Translations under genes and position numbers: made by a program
The notes under the pieces: model-generated
What the model was told of the DNA's origin: nothing
What the model saw: the letters and a program-made list of their open reading frames with translations, nothing else
Databases searched by the model: none
Shown: positions 34,363-44,153 of the stretch, piece after piece
Layout: each line of letters begins with the position of its first letter
Numbering within the stretch: the stretch's first letter is position 1
Assembly: GCA_016630905.1 (NCBI GenBank)
Contig: WBMQ01000014.1
Location: 434,001 to 498,000, forward strand
Reading direction: 5' to 3'
DNA: 64,000 bases
Source of the DNA: Capillidium heterosporum
Lineage: Eukaryota; Entomophthoromycota; Entomophthoromycetes; Entomophthorales; Capillidiaceae

Positions 34363-35731
34363 ATGTTGAGTAAGAGGATATTTCTAGTTTTAGGTATGTC
34401 GTAACTTCAACTTTACAGCCTTACTAACAAAATATAAAGTACTCTCTATACTTTCCACGAACGTATCAGCCCAAGGTACCTACATATAGTTTTAGTATGA
34501 TATAACGTATAACTTTAGGAGGCAACGGCAATGGGAAAGGTGATGGTAGTGGTAATGGTGGCGGTGGTAAAGGTGGCAACCTACCGTCACCGACCCAAGG
34601 TGCTGGCGATGGCAACGGTGGCAAAGAACCTGGTCCAACTCAAGGGGCAGGTGGAGGTAACGGACCTGGGCCTACGAAAGGTGCTGGAGATGGTGGAGGT
34701 AAAGAGCCGGGACCTACGCAAGGCGCTGGAGACGGTGGGGGCAAGGACCCTGGACCGACTCAGGGTGCCGGCGGAGGCAAAGATCCTGGACCGACCCAAG
34801 GTGCCGGTGGTGGTAAGGACCCAGGACCAACTCAAGGAGCTGGTGGTGGTAAAGATCCAGGGCCAACGCAAGGAGCTGGTGGTGGCAAGGACCCAGGACC
34901 AACTCAAGGAGCTGGCGGTGGTAACGAAAACCCCACACCCACACCTACCCCTACGCAGGGTAACGGTGGAGGAGGTAGAGACCCAGGACCAACTCAAGGC
35001 AACAACGAACAAGGTAACACCAACATCCCCACCCCTTCCCAATCACCAAGCGTCGGTAACGACAGCCCTCTCATCATTCCTCCATTACCAACTGTCGGTA
35101 ACGATAGCAAAAACAATCCTACCCCCTCTATCCCCCCACCTCTAGTCAACAACGACACCAAAAATATCCCTGCTATCGATACTCCAAGTACGGTAGTCTT
35201 GGGTATATTTTTTACAAGTTCCCTTATAAAACTAATATTTGCATGTTTTAGGTAACAATGATCCGATACCAACCGGCAAAAATTCGGGTAATTGAAACCA
35301 CTGTAGGCATCACTTTGAAACTAATTTTTGTCTATTAGGAAACAATGGTAACTTACCTTCCAACGATAACAATAGACCTAACCCTACTCCAACTCGAAGT
35401 AAAAACCTTACTACTATGACTTCAACTAACTTTTTTATTTCCAAAAGTCAACGATCAAACTACTCGTGGCGGCAATGGTAACGGCAATGGAGGTGGTACT
35501 GGTAGTAGGAAGTTCAAGGAGAGTGTTACTTTGCAGGATGAGACCCTAACTTCCAACTATGTAACTACGGTCAATGGCAAATTGGAGACGAGAACTTCAA
35601 TCTTAACTACCAAAGTACCTAAGACCAACACGGTTGAAGTCCAAGATTCTATGGCTTATTGGAACCGCATCGACTGGAATCTCTTCATATTCATTTTTGC
35701 CATTATTATTAGCTACTTTACCTTACATTAA
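34363..35731 (+). CDS. Secreted Gly/Pro-rich repeat protein, probably a GPI cell-wall protein
   Basis: Six exons (34363-34393, 34440-34475, 34519-35202, 35252-35287, 35339-35398, 35448-35731) give 376 residues. The signal peptide is assembled from three exons: MLSKRIFLVL, VLSILSTNVSAQ, then mature GGNGNG. The first intron (46 nt) has a TACTAAC-type branch point 10 nt before its AAG acceptor. The mature protein is about 190 residues of GAGGGKDPGPTQ-type repeats. A Pro/Asn/Thr-rich linker follows, then a 60-residue Thr/Val-rich segment (ESVTLQDETLTSNYVTTVNG) and a hydrophobic C-terminal tail (NLFIFIFAIIISYFTLH). The tail fits a GPI-anchor signal or a terminal membrane anchor. The likely role is structural, in the cell wall or spore surface. 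The 204-codon frame at 34531-35145 is an out-of-frame shadow of the repeats. Confidence 0.72.
34599..35000 (+). repeat. Tandem repeat encoding GAGGGKDPGPTQ-type units
   Basis: About ten units of 36-45 bp. Four consecutive units encode exactly GAGGGKDPGPTQ. Flanking units vary (GAGDGNGGKEPGPTQ, GAGDGGGKEPGPTQ, GNGGGGRDPGPTQ). The identical peptide units use different synonymous codons, so the peptide, not just the DNA, seems to be conserved. Confidence 0.9.
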
Positions 35732-36303
35732 ACTTCATTTCGTGTGTTTCAATGATGCTTTACAGTGTGTCAAATGTATTTTAGGAGTAGTAGTTTGAAT
35801 AATATGTTTTTGAACGTATAGTATTGAAGGTGATGAGCATTACAATTTATTGATCCATTAGAAATAATAAAGAAGTATCAAAAGATTTTCAGATGGTGGC
35901 TATCAGCCAAGGTATGGTAGTAGATCTGGCATTAGAATGGGTGGTCCATTTCTTGTCTTTTTTGAAATGGATGGGTAAGATAAAGGCTACTTTGATTCTA
36001 GGGTGATAAGTCTAGAAGAGTGCAGTAGATCAATTTACTAAAGCCCTGTTTTTGAAGAACATTGATGGCGGCTGTACTTTACACAACCAAATTTGAAAGA
36101 ATAGGATGGGAATGACAAGGGATGTTCAAAAGATGCTTTATATATACATTTAATACATTTACGGGATGTGATTGTTGCAGATATTTGAAAATTTTTCTAG
36201 GGTAGCTTATATTTATATATATATAATGTAGCCACGCCTGTATAAAATCTGCAAGGTAATGATTTATTAAAATTTAATTCAAAATAATAGTCTAGTTATT
36301 GGA
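35732..36303. other. Intergenic spacer between convergent genes
   Basis: AT-rich; nothing recognised. Confidence 0.45.
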
Positions 36304-38292
36304 TTAATTATACTGAGAGTTCAAATCCGGGATGGTGAAATTGGAACTAACATCTATTATGTGTTCATAAATAGGATCTACGTTCAAGTTGTCTACAGGG
36401 CTAGGGAGGGAAGAAAATAATTTAAAAAGGGCCAAGATATGATTGGCACGAGAGCGTAAAGAAGTTTCGATTGTTAGGAGGATCTGCTCTTGGTTGCTTT
36501 GGTTTATAGATGTACCTACGTTGAACAGGTTCAAGTCCAGATCCTCCATCCTTCGCAATGTACATAGCGTGTTGAGGTATACAAAGTAAGTGAATATCAA
36601 GTCGTTGAAAGTGACGTTGGATAGGTTATATAGGTTAAATGCTACGTTGTGCGCCACCTTCCCAACCGGCTGAGGTTGGGGGTAGGTGTCAATGAAGGTG
36701 GTAATGGATCGAATGGTATGCGAAGCTAGCTTCGAATTGGCTTTAGAGTACTTCACTAGTAGATCTGTGAGATGTAGGTTTGTGGAGTAGAAATAGAGAG
36801 ACGAATGGTAGTGCGCTGCTTTTAGCAGCTGTACTAATTCATAACAGGAAAATACAGTAGGGTACGGCTTGACAATTACACTAGGATAGAATATGGTAAT
36901 GGCGGCACTCAAAGCGAATATAGAGTGGTATAGTGCAACATTATTAAAATGATCACAGCTGAGATGTGAAGTGTCGCGAATGAATGCGTCGGAGTCGATA
37001 TATCTATAGGCTTCTGGTGAAACGTGGGTGTCAAATAACAGGGGGTTAGTTAGACTGGGTAGCTGCGAAAGGATATTATTGTAGATGACTCGCATCTTAG
37101 GGGAAGAGATTCTAAGCCTAGAATTTAGAAACTTTGCGTCGATACTGGGGTCGTAGTTACGCCTACAGTTGTTGATGATGGCGGTGGTAGCACCCCATAT
37201 TTTATATCCATAACTCGACGATATAGCCCCAGCGACGTTGCACTCAGGGTATTGACGGGGCAAGAAGAAACTTATGGAGAACCAAGTCGGCAACGCAGGT
37301 AACTCAGTCAAATCATCTTTGAAAGTTAACTTCAGTCGGGAGATCTGGTTGCCAACCCCAAACCAAAAGAGCGTACACTCGTCATAGTCGGTACTCTTGA
37401 GGAGCTCTAGATTGTCGTTTGTCTTCTGATAGGGTAACATCTTGATACCTAGCGCTTTAGCCATGTTTACAGCGATACTTAGGTAGCGAATGCCTAAGTT
37501 GAAGTCTCCAATGAAAAAGGGTAGACGTAACAGCGTTATGAAGCTCTTTAAGCTATCGATGCTAGGTTCGACATAAGCATTAGGTAGGATGGACTCGATA
37601 TTTCTTATGGAGTTATGATAGATTTCAGCATAGGCAAAGTCTAAGGATGGATCGAGGAAACGGCTGAGGCAGGCCATCACCGTATAGGAAAGTAGATCAG
37701 GTTTGGCATCTCTATTGTTGAATTTCTTTAGTTGACTTGTCATATCATTGAAGATTTCCAGGTAGCAGTTATTGGCGTGGGTAGCTACCTCGAGGAATTT
37801 ACCATAGTCTAATGGACCAATATGATTAATGTTGTCGACATCGAACCTACCCCTTGTAAAATTAACCACTTGGTCCATGGATATTCCACTCATATGTTCT
37901 ACCTTCTTCATAATTTGGTTGAGGTAGGATTCGATAACTAGTATCTTGCTTGAAGTTAATTTGTCGATGTTGTAGGAGTAAGGGGCGTTGTTTATACTCC
38001 TCATTTGGCTGTTGAGCCAAACTGTATACTTTTTAACGAATAAAAGTTGCTCATATAAATTATTGCTATCCCATTCTCCAATCGCAGTGCCAGTTGACCT
38101 TTGGGAATAAAGTTTGTTGAGCTGCAATGCATTCTCTAATTTACCAATAAAAAGAATGAGTTTACTTACCCTGAGTTCAATCAAGCTTTGCCTAGCTAAT
38201 AACTTTTCCTTCAACGCCCTTTTATATCTTTCACGTTTGAGTTTTGTTGGCGAATTCTCTGGTTCGTATATCTTGATTCTAAGTTTGTCCAT
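36304..38292 (-). CDS. Fungal transcription-factor-like (MHR) protein without zinc cluster, copy 1
   Basis: Intronless 662-residue protein with a Lys/Arg-rich start (KLRIKIYEPE, KLKRERYKRALKEKLLARQ). The middle is predicted helical and resembles the fungal-specific transcription factor middle homology region, for example FNLGIRYLSIAVNMAKALGI followed by DYDECTLFWFGVGNQISRLKL at about 260-315. No Zn2Cys6 motif is present at the N-terminus or in the 100 bases upstream, so it may act without direct DNA binding or may have lost its zinc exon. A second copy with the same start lies at 48.9-50.9 kb in inverted orientation. No frame break. The family assignment rests on the helix pattern and is moderate. 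Confidence 0.6.
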   Translation of the reverse strand: MDKLRIKIYEPENSPTKLKRERYKRALKEKLLARQSLIELRVSKLILFIGKLENALQLNKLYSQRSTGTAIGEWDSNNLYEQLLFVKKYTVWLNSQMRSINNAPYSYNIDKLTSSKILVIESYLNQIMKKVEHMSGISMDQVVNFTRGRFDVDNINHIGPLDYGKFLEVATHANNCYLEIFNDMTSQLKKFNNRDAKPDLLSYTVMACLSRFLDPSLDFAYAEIYHNSIRNIESILPNAYVEPSIDSLKSFITLLRLPFFIGDFNLGIRYLSIAVNMAKALGIKMLPYQKTNDNLELLKSTDYDECTLFWFGVGNQISRLKLTFKDDLTELPALPTWFSISFFLPRQYPECNVAGAISSSYGYKIWGATTAIINNCRRNYDPSIDAKFLNSRLRISSPKMRVIYNNILSQLPSLTNPLLFDTHVSPEAYRYIDSDAFIRDTSHLSCDHFNNVALYHSIFALSAAITIFYPSVIVKPYPTVFSCYELVQLLKAAHYHSSLYFYSTNLHLTDLLVKYSKANSKLASHTIRSITTFIDTYPQPQPVGKVAHNVAFNLYNLSNVTFNDLIFTYFVYLNTLCTLRRMEDLDLNLFNVGTSINQSNQEQILLTIETSLRSRANHILALFKLFSSLPSPVDNLNVDPIYEHIIDVSSNFTIPDLNSQYN

Positions 38293-39328
38293 GAAAACAG
38301 TTCAGTTTGCTTTTGAACCTTTTAACTTTTGTGTTGTGACACTATCAAATATGCTGATGAGCCTTGCTGGCGAATGGTTTAATGGTATTTAGAGTTCTTT
38401 CTTGGATATTTAAAAAGAACCTAAAGATCAAATTGATCTATTTGTTTATATTAGTACTGTTGTAAAATCAATTCAATACTTCAAGTTTATTGGTTATATA
38501 CTTAGTCACGATAGTACAATGGATTGCACCTTATTTAACAGTGATGTGTTGCTCTATTTCAATAAACCAATCTTCAATCTATTCCATAGCAGTAGAACCC
38601 ATCTCAAAAAGATACATTTAAAACTTCAAGTTAATTACACTATAAAGCAATCTATATAACTAGCTATGGTACAGTTGGCTTGGTATTTATTCATAACAGT
38701 TTTTGAAATGGATTTTATAATAAACTTGAGGAAGTATCATGCCAAACTGATAAAAGCTTATGAATACTTCAAATACTTTGACTTTGTAAACCTAAAAGTT
38801 TATAGTTCTTATAGCGCTATAGCAGTTTAAAGGCTCTTAACTAAAAATGAATGTATAAAGCATATTAACAGATCCTAACTAAACTGCATTGATACTATTG
38901 TAATTTATAGCAGGATCTCTCATTTTTTCAAAGCGTCAGGATCTTAGATTCTACTAGTGAGAATCCAACATTCATATTGAATAGAAAATTGAAGATACCA
39001 TTGATGAGTCAAAATCGATGTAATGAGAAGCCCCAGTTTAAATCCTTGTAACAAGAATATGGATGGTATATAGATATATTTCATCTCTAGTACACCTGTG
39101 ATATCTACCTGTTCTTTAAAGAACTCTCATGCAGGTATATTTATAGACATATTTTACTTTGGATAGCCACATATCTAAAGATTTAGTATAGTCTTCCAAC
39201 CCATAATTGGCAATCATTGGCAAAGTCCTTTGTGCAATTTCTACTTGTCAAACTAGGCTTACAAATTTTACCATAAATGCCGCCGATTTATTTTTTACGA
39301 TCTTTTATATCAACATTGAACGAAAAAG
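38293..39328. other. Divergent intergenic region
   Basis: 5' regions of transcription-factor-like copy 1 (-) and acyl-CoA synthetase copy 2 (+). No other feature is recognised; no zinc-cluster exon is found here. Confidence 0.45.
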
Positions 39329-41257
39329 ATGAGCGATACAGTTGCGACAAAGAGGTTGAACCAGATAAAGAACTCCCTCAACTATGATAAGGGTAAACGA
39401 TACAAGTAATTAATATTTAACTTTATTTATTTAATAGATCTATCTACCACGAAGGTGTATCGTACCGAACTAACCCCCTACCACTTTCTTTCAAGATCAG
39501 CTTTAGTATACCCTTTAAAACAAGCAGTCATCTATAAAGACTTCAGCTACAATTATGCGACACTGCACCAAAGAGTTTTGAAGTTGGCTCACGTACTACG
39601 CACCCAGTTTGACATTCAAGTTGGTGACAAAGTTGGCTTGCTAATGCGCAACGTACCTTTCATGTTGGAAGCCCACTTTGCTTTACCAGCTTTACGTTCC
39701 GTTATAGTAGCCATAAATACGAGATTGAACAAGAAGGATGTCGAATACATAATTGAACACTCAAAGTCGAAGTTGGTTATATGCGAAGAAACCTTTCTCC
39801 CATTAGTTCAAGATCTCAAGACGACAAAGGTTCTAGTAGTAAACGACCAATTTACTTTGGATTCGCAAGTTGGGGGAAAGAACCTCGACAGTTTAATTAA
39901 TGAAGTACCTTCCAACTTGAATTTGGGATCGATTTACAACGATGCAGAAGGTGATGAAGAGGATGTTATTGCTATTGGGTACACTTCAGGTACGACTGGC
40001 AGACCTAAAGGTGTGATGACGACCTACCGAGGCGCCACTTTGGCAGCTGTATCCAACGTCATGGCAGCCAATATGACAAAGGATAGCTTCTACCTTTGGA
40101 TCCTACCTCTCTTCCACTGCAACGGTTGGTGTTTCCCCTGGGCTACCGTTGCGATTGGTGGTAAGTCTACATATATTTCCATGCTCAAGTAATGTAACTG
40201 ATATCAATTATTTTGAATTTTAGCTACCAATGTACTTCTGGAAAGGGTAGATGGCGATTTGATCTGGAATATCCTATCAAATCACAAGGTAACACACTAC
40301 TGTGCAGCCCCAACCGTCCAGATCATGTTGAGCCATCATAAAGCGGCTCATAGGTTAAACCATGAGATCTTCACCATGATTGCTGGTTCAGCCCCTTCTC
40401 CAGCCCTTATAGCAAAATTGGAAACTTTAAATATAAAGCCACTGCATGCCTATGGACTAACTGAAACCTACGGGTAATTTTTATATAAATACAGCCGCTA
40501 ATTTTTTAAAAGTCCATGTACTCTGTCGGAGCAAGATGTAACTTTTGATACCTTGGACAAGCCAACACAAGCCAAACTGATGGCCCGACAAGGCTACTCC
40601 TACCCATTGGCCGACAAGGTTCGCGTTGTCGATGCCAATATGAACGACGTACCTGCTGATGGGAAATCGGTTGGCGAGGTTGTATTCCGTGGAAACATGG
40701 TCATGAAGGTAATTTGCCAATTTTCTTCACTTATCAACGGCATATCATTCAGGGATACTATGACGATACGGAGGCTACCAAGAAGGCTTTCCATGGTGGA
40801 TACTTCCATACTGGAGATTTAGCCCACATTACTGAAAATGGAGCCATCAGTCTCGTCGATCGAAGTAAGGACATCATCATAAGTGGCGGTGAAAACATTT
40901 CTACTATCGAAATTGAGAACGCACTGGCCGACCATGAAGCTGTACTCGAAGTCGCTGTCATTCCCATCCCCCACCAAAAATGGGGCGAGACACCTATGGC
41001 CTTTGTCGTCTTGGACTCCAACTTTAAATTCGATGGACATGAACATGATCTCGAAAGGGAACTTATCACCTTCTCCAAGACCAAGTTGGCGTCCTTCAAG
41101 TGTCCCAGCAGCGTCCAATTTATCAAGGAGTTACCCAAGACTGGGTATGTACTTTAAAGCCTTTCCCTTTACTAACTTTGTATTTAGGACCGGTAAAGTA
41201 CAAAAGTACATTTTGAGGCAGAAGTTCTGGTCCAACCGTGACAAGGCTGTCAATTAA
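39329..41257 (+). CDS. AMP-dependent acyl-CoA synthetase, copy 2 (intact)
   Basis: Six exons (39329-39392, 39438-40160, 40224-40473, 40513-40708, 40753-41144, 41188-41257) give 564 residues with no break. Same AAE1-like family as copy 1. Motifs: GYTSGTTGRPKGVM, FHCNGWCFPW, AYGLTET, HTGDLAHI, DRSKDIIISGGENIS and PKTGTGKVQKY with the catalytic lysine. The start at 39329 (MSDTVATKRLNQ) matches the MATTATKRLNQ start of copy 1 and requires the 45-nt first intron, which copy 1 lacks. Probable reaction: ATP-dependent CoA ligation of a short- or medium-chain acid. The C-terminus (DKAVN) is not a canonical PTS1. All five intron positions are clear, and four are shared with copy 1. Confidence 0.92.
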
Positions 41258-41402
41258 ACTTTAATGCTTTGAAATATATATATAACGCAAAAATATATAC
41301 TTTGTAATGAAACGTATTTAAAATGAATTCAAAAGCTCTATAAACATATAAGCAGCACTTTATAACAAATAGCAGAGTATATTAGTTTTTACATTTAACA
41401 GT

Positions 41403-41994
41403 TCAGTTCTGGTAGGAAGGGGGGTTAGTATTGGCGACTTGGTAAGTAGGTGGCGGCAATGGCAGACTGAAATCTAGCTCCCTACTATTTCGAATGCAGC
41501 CCTCCTCATAAGTCGGGGTAGGCGGCAGCGTCAGCAGTGGATTATTGATATAAAACAACACCTCCTTAAACTCCTTGATACGATAGATCAACAGCAAAAT
41601 TAGCATAAACCCTACCCAACTGAACCACAGCAGGTAGCTAGGGAACAAAACTTCGAATATAATGAAGGTTATTAGCAGTATGGTCGGTAACAGTAGTAGA
41701 GAACAAAAAGCTACGTATAAAAACCTTTTTGAAGACTAGGTTGGGTTCGACTTCCTGCCTCTTGAACAAGGTGTTGGCCTCGTCAACGGCATTACTCCAG
41801 TTAAAGTAGAGGTAGGGGTAGTTGGGTTTCTGGGGTTCCAAATCAGCTATGTTATAGATCTGGTAATTGGGGTGGGCGTTATAGCTGTTAAAATTTCTGC
41901 TTTCACTGCGCAACCGTCGGTTGTCTTGAGTTGGGTGCTGGGTTGAGTTGACGTTGACAAAGTTGTAGGCTATGTAGGGGGCCCCAGCTAGCAT
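41403..41994 (-). CDS. Small two-TM membrane protein with two PPxY motifs (one +1 frame break)
   Basis: About 196 residues after discounting one extra base near 41719-41730. The N-terminal half is polar (MLAGAPYIAYNFVNVNST...LFKRQEVEPNLVFKK). After the break the other frame encodes two adjacent membrane helices (FLYVAFCSLLLLPTILLITF and SYLLWFSWVGFMLILLLIY). A Pro-rich tail then ends in PPPTYQV and NPPSYQN. PPxY motifs bind WW domains of Rsp5/Nedd4 ubiquitin ligases, and membrane proteins of this shape (yeast Bsd2, Ssh4, Ear1; animal Ndfip) act as adaptors for sorting cargo to the vacuole. That role is an inference from the motifs; I recognise no orthologue. The break lies between a run of A, two C and a run of T, all prone to miscounting. 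Confidence 0.6.
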
Positions 41995-44153
41995 ATTATT
42001 TAATACTTACAAATTTAGGTATATTGAAAAGTTTATTGAAACGTCCAGCAAAGCTTTAACCTTCGTTCCAAAAGGTAGATACTCCAACTTATATAGAGGT
42101 TTTCTATGCCTTTTTAGATAAATACAAGTTGTGCCTGAGTCAGTACCTTTTTGACTTGAAAAGCTTGGTTTTAATTCTTGAGACAAGGTTGGTGTGCTTT
42201 TAAGTTGGGGCAGATGTAAAGCAACCCCAGATCTATACGAGGAAGGTGGATTTTTGCCTTGATCTTCCCGTTCCAGATACTTCTGACACCGACTTTGAGG
42301 GATACAATTCGTTGATAATGTAGAAAGGGGGTTGTAAGTTAAAATGGCATCACAATTAGTTTAAGTCAAGCTGAAAACCCACCTTTTGCATTATTAAATT
42401 TGCAATTAGGGGTCGGTGGTAAAGTTTATGGAGTTATCATGTTTGGGATTATCAAGCAAACTGCACAATATTTCCATAAGCACTGTTGTTTAAATTTGCT
42501 TTAACTTCCTCCTTAATTTCGAACGTAGTAAGAAATGAAATGGAAGTTTTACCTGACTCCTGAAGTTCTAATTACAACCATTCCTAGTTGGTATCTAGAT
42601 ACAGATAATTGTCAAAGTGAAGGACCTTAGGTGAACCTTATCTTTTATAATTATACTTTCAGAATGAAACTTGAACCCCCTGAAAATATATAGGGAAGGT
42701 AGAATAGTTTGCCTATAGTTCTAGATATCGACGGACATTTCAGCCTTGTATACAGTTTTAATGATGATGGCTCTTCGTCTCAAACTAACTACACTTATAA
42801 AGTATGTGGAAAAACTAACTACATTTATGAAGTAATATGTATAAGATGACTCAGTATGGCTTTATGCACCTATAAAATAGCCAGTCAATATATCCGATAA
42901 ACTAAGTTTATTCAAGCCTCGAAACAGGTAAAGATATGGATCAAGCAACATGCTATCGGCATCTCCGTCACTTTGATAAGGGTTATACTTGATATCGTGC
43001 CCATAAGCCACTTCTGCTCCTTTTGACCCTATATTGACTGTTTCATTCAATAAAATTTTTATCCCCAATCACCCAGTCTAGTCCGATTTTACATTGAGTA
43101 TGTTTGGTGAAATCAAACCAGATTCGTGGAACGGAAGCAATACTAGATAGATGGTACTGAACTATACAGATATGAAACCATTTTACTTAAAGTATTGTTT
43201 TTTATACAGATTTATTAAGAATATGTATGGCACCTAAAAGGTTGAAGACCGCTGTACTGCATCCTAAAAAGCACTAGGTAGTTGGAGGTAAGGATGCAAC
43301 GTTACAATATATTTATAAAGAGAATGTTGCTTCAAGCAGTCTTTCATGCCAATTATTCTAGTATGGTTTTTACTATAGGCACAAAGCACTAATATTCATA
43401 TAGCATTACAAATGTTAAATAATGACTTGTGTAGGCTATAAGTCTCAAATGTGTTATTTGCCTAAAACCATAAAGCTTCGACACTGGAATTGAAAATAAT
43501 AAAAGTATAGCTCGTTATTCAAATTAGAGGACATACTATTCTTATAAAATATGAATATACAGCTCCATGGTATATTTTTATATCCAAAAGGTAGCTTTGA
43601 CGTAGTAACTAAAGGCTTTATTTCGCATTAGAATTGCTTATTGCTGATAAAATCATTGTCACTTTTAAAACTCGTGCCCTTTAGCTTGGGACAACAGTTC
43701 CGGTTGTTCACATATTCGATAGTGCCCAAGTACTCTAAACTTACCATTTCTTGCAAAACCTGTTCTTAATATATCGCCTCTAATAGCCAGCAATACCTCT
43801 ATTCTCACATCTTTGGTACTGGAAATAAACTATATTTACTCAAATCTAGCTTATATTTTAAAACATCATTCTAGGTTTTACTATAGAAATTTTACTTAAT
43901 ATCACATTTAAATATAGCAACCGTACTATACACAACGCATACCTAGAATAGAAAAAATTTAGACACAATAAAACTAATTATCATTAAACCTCATTTAATA
44001 GTTTAAATAAAGTACATTTTCACCTGCAAGCAAATAGGTAACGTCAGTTCAAAGCGTTTACTCGGACAGGTGTAGCGGATTAGTGACTCCAAATTTCCAA
44101 GAACATCACACAGTTACGAAATTATACCGATTCTCTACATTTTGATTTCATCA
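41995..44153. other. Intergenic spacer, nothing recognised
   Basis: 2.2 kb of AT-rich sequence between the PPxY gene and the CTK1-like gene. A 68-codon minus frame at 42862-43068 has no family match. Confidence 0.4.

Noticed and set aside
34531-35145. 204-codon frame in the Gly/Pro repeat region, and the minus-strand frames over it
   Set aside because: Shadow frames of the 36-bp repeat. The in-frame reading joined to a signal peptide explains the locus.
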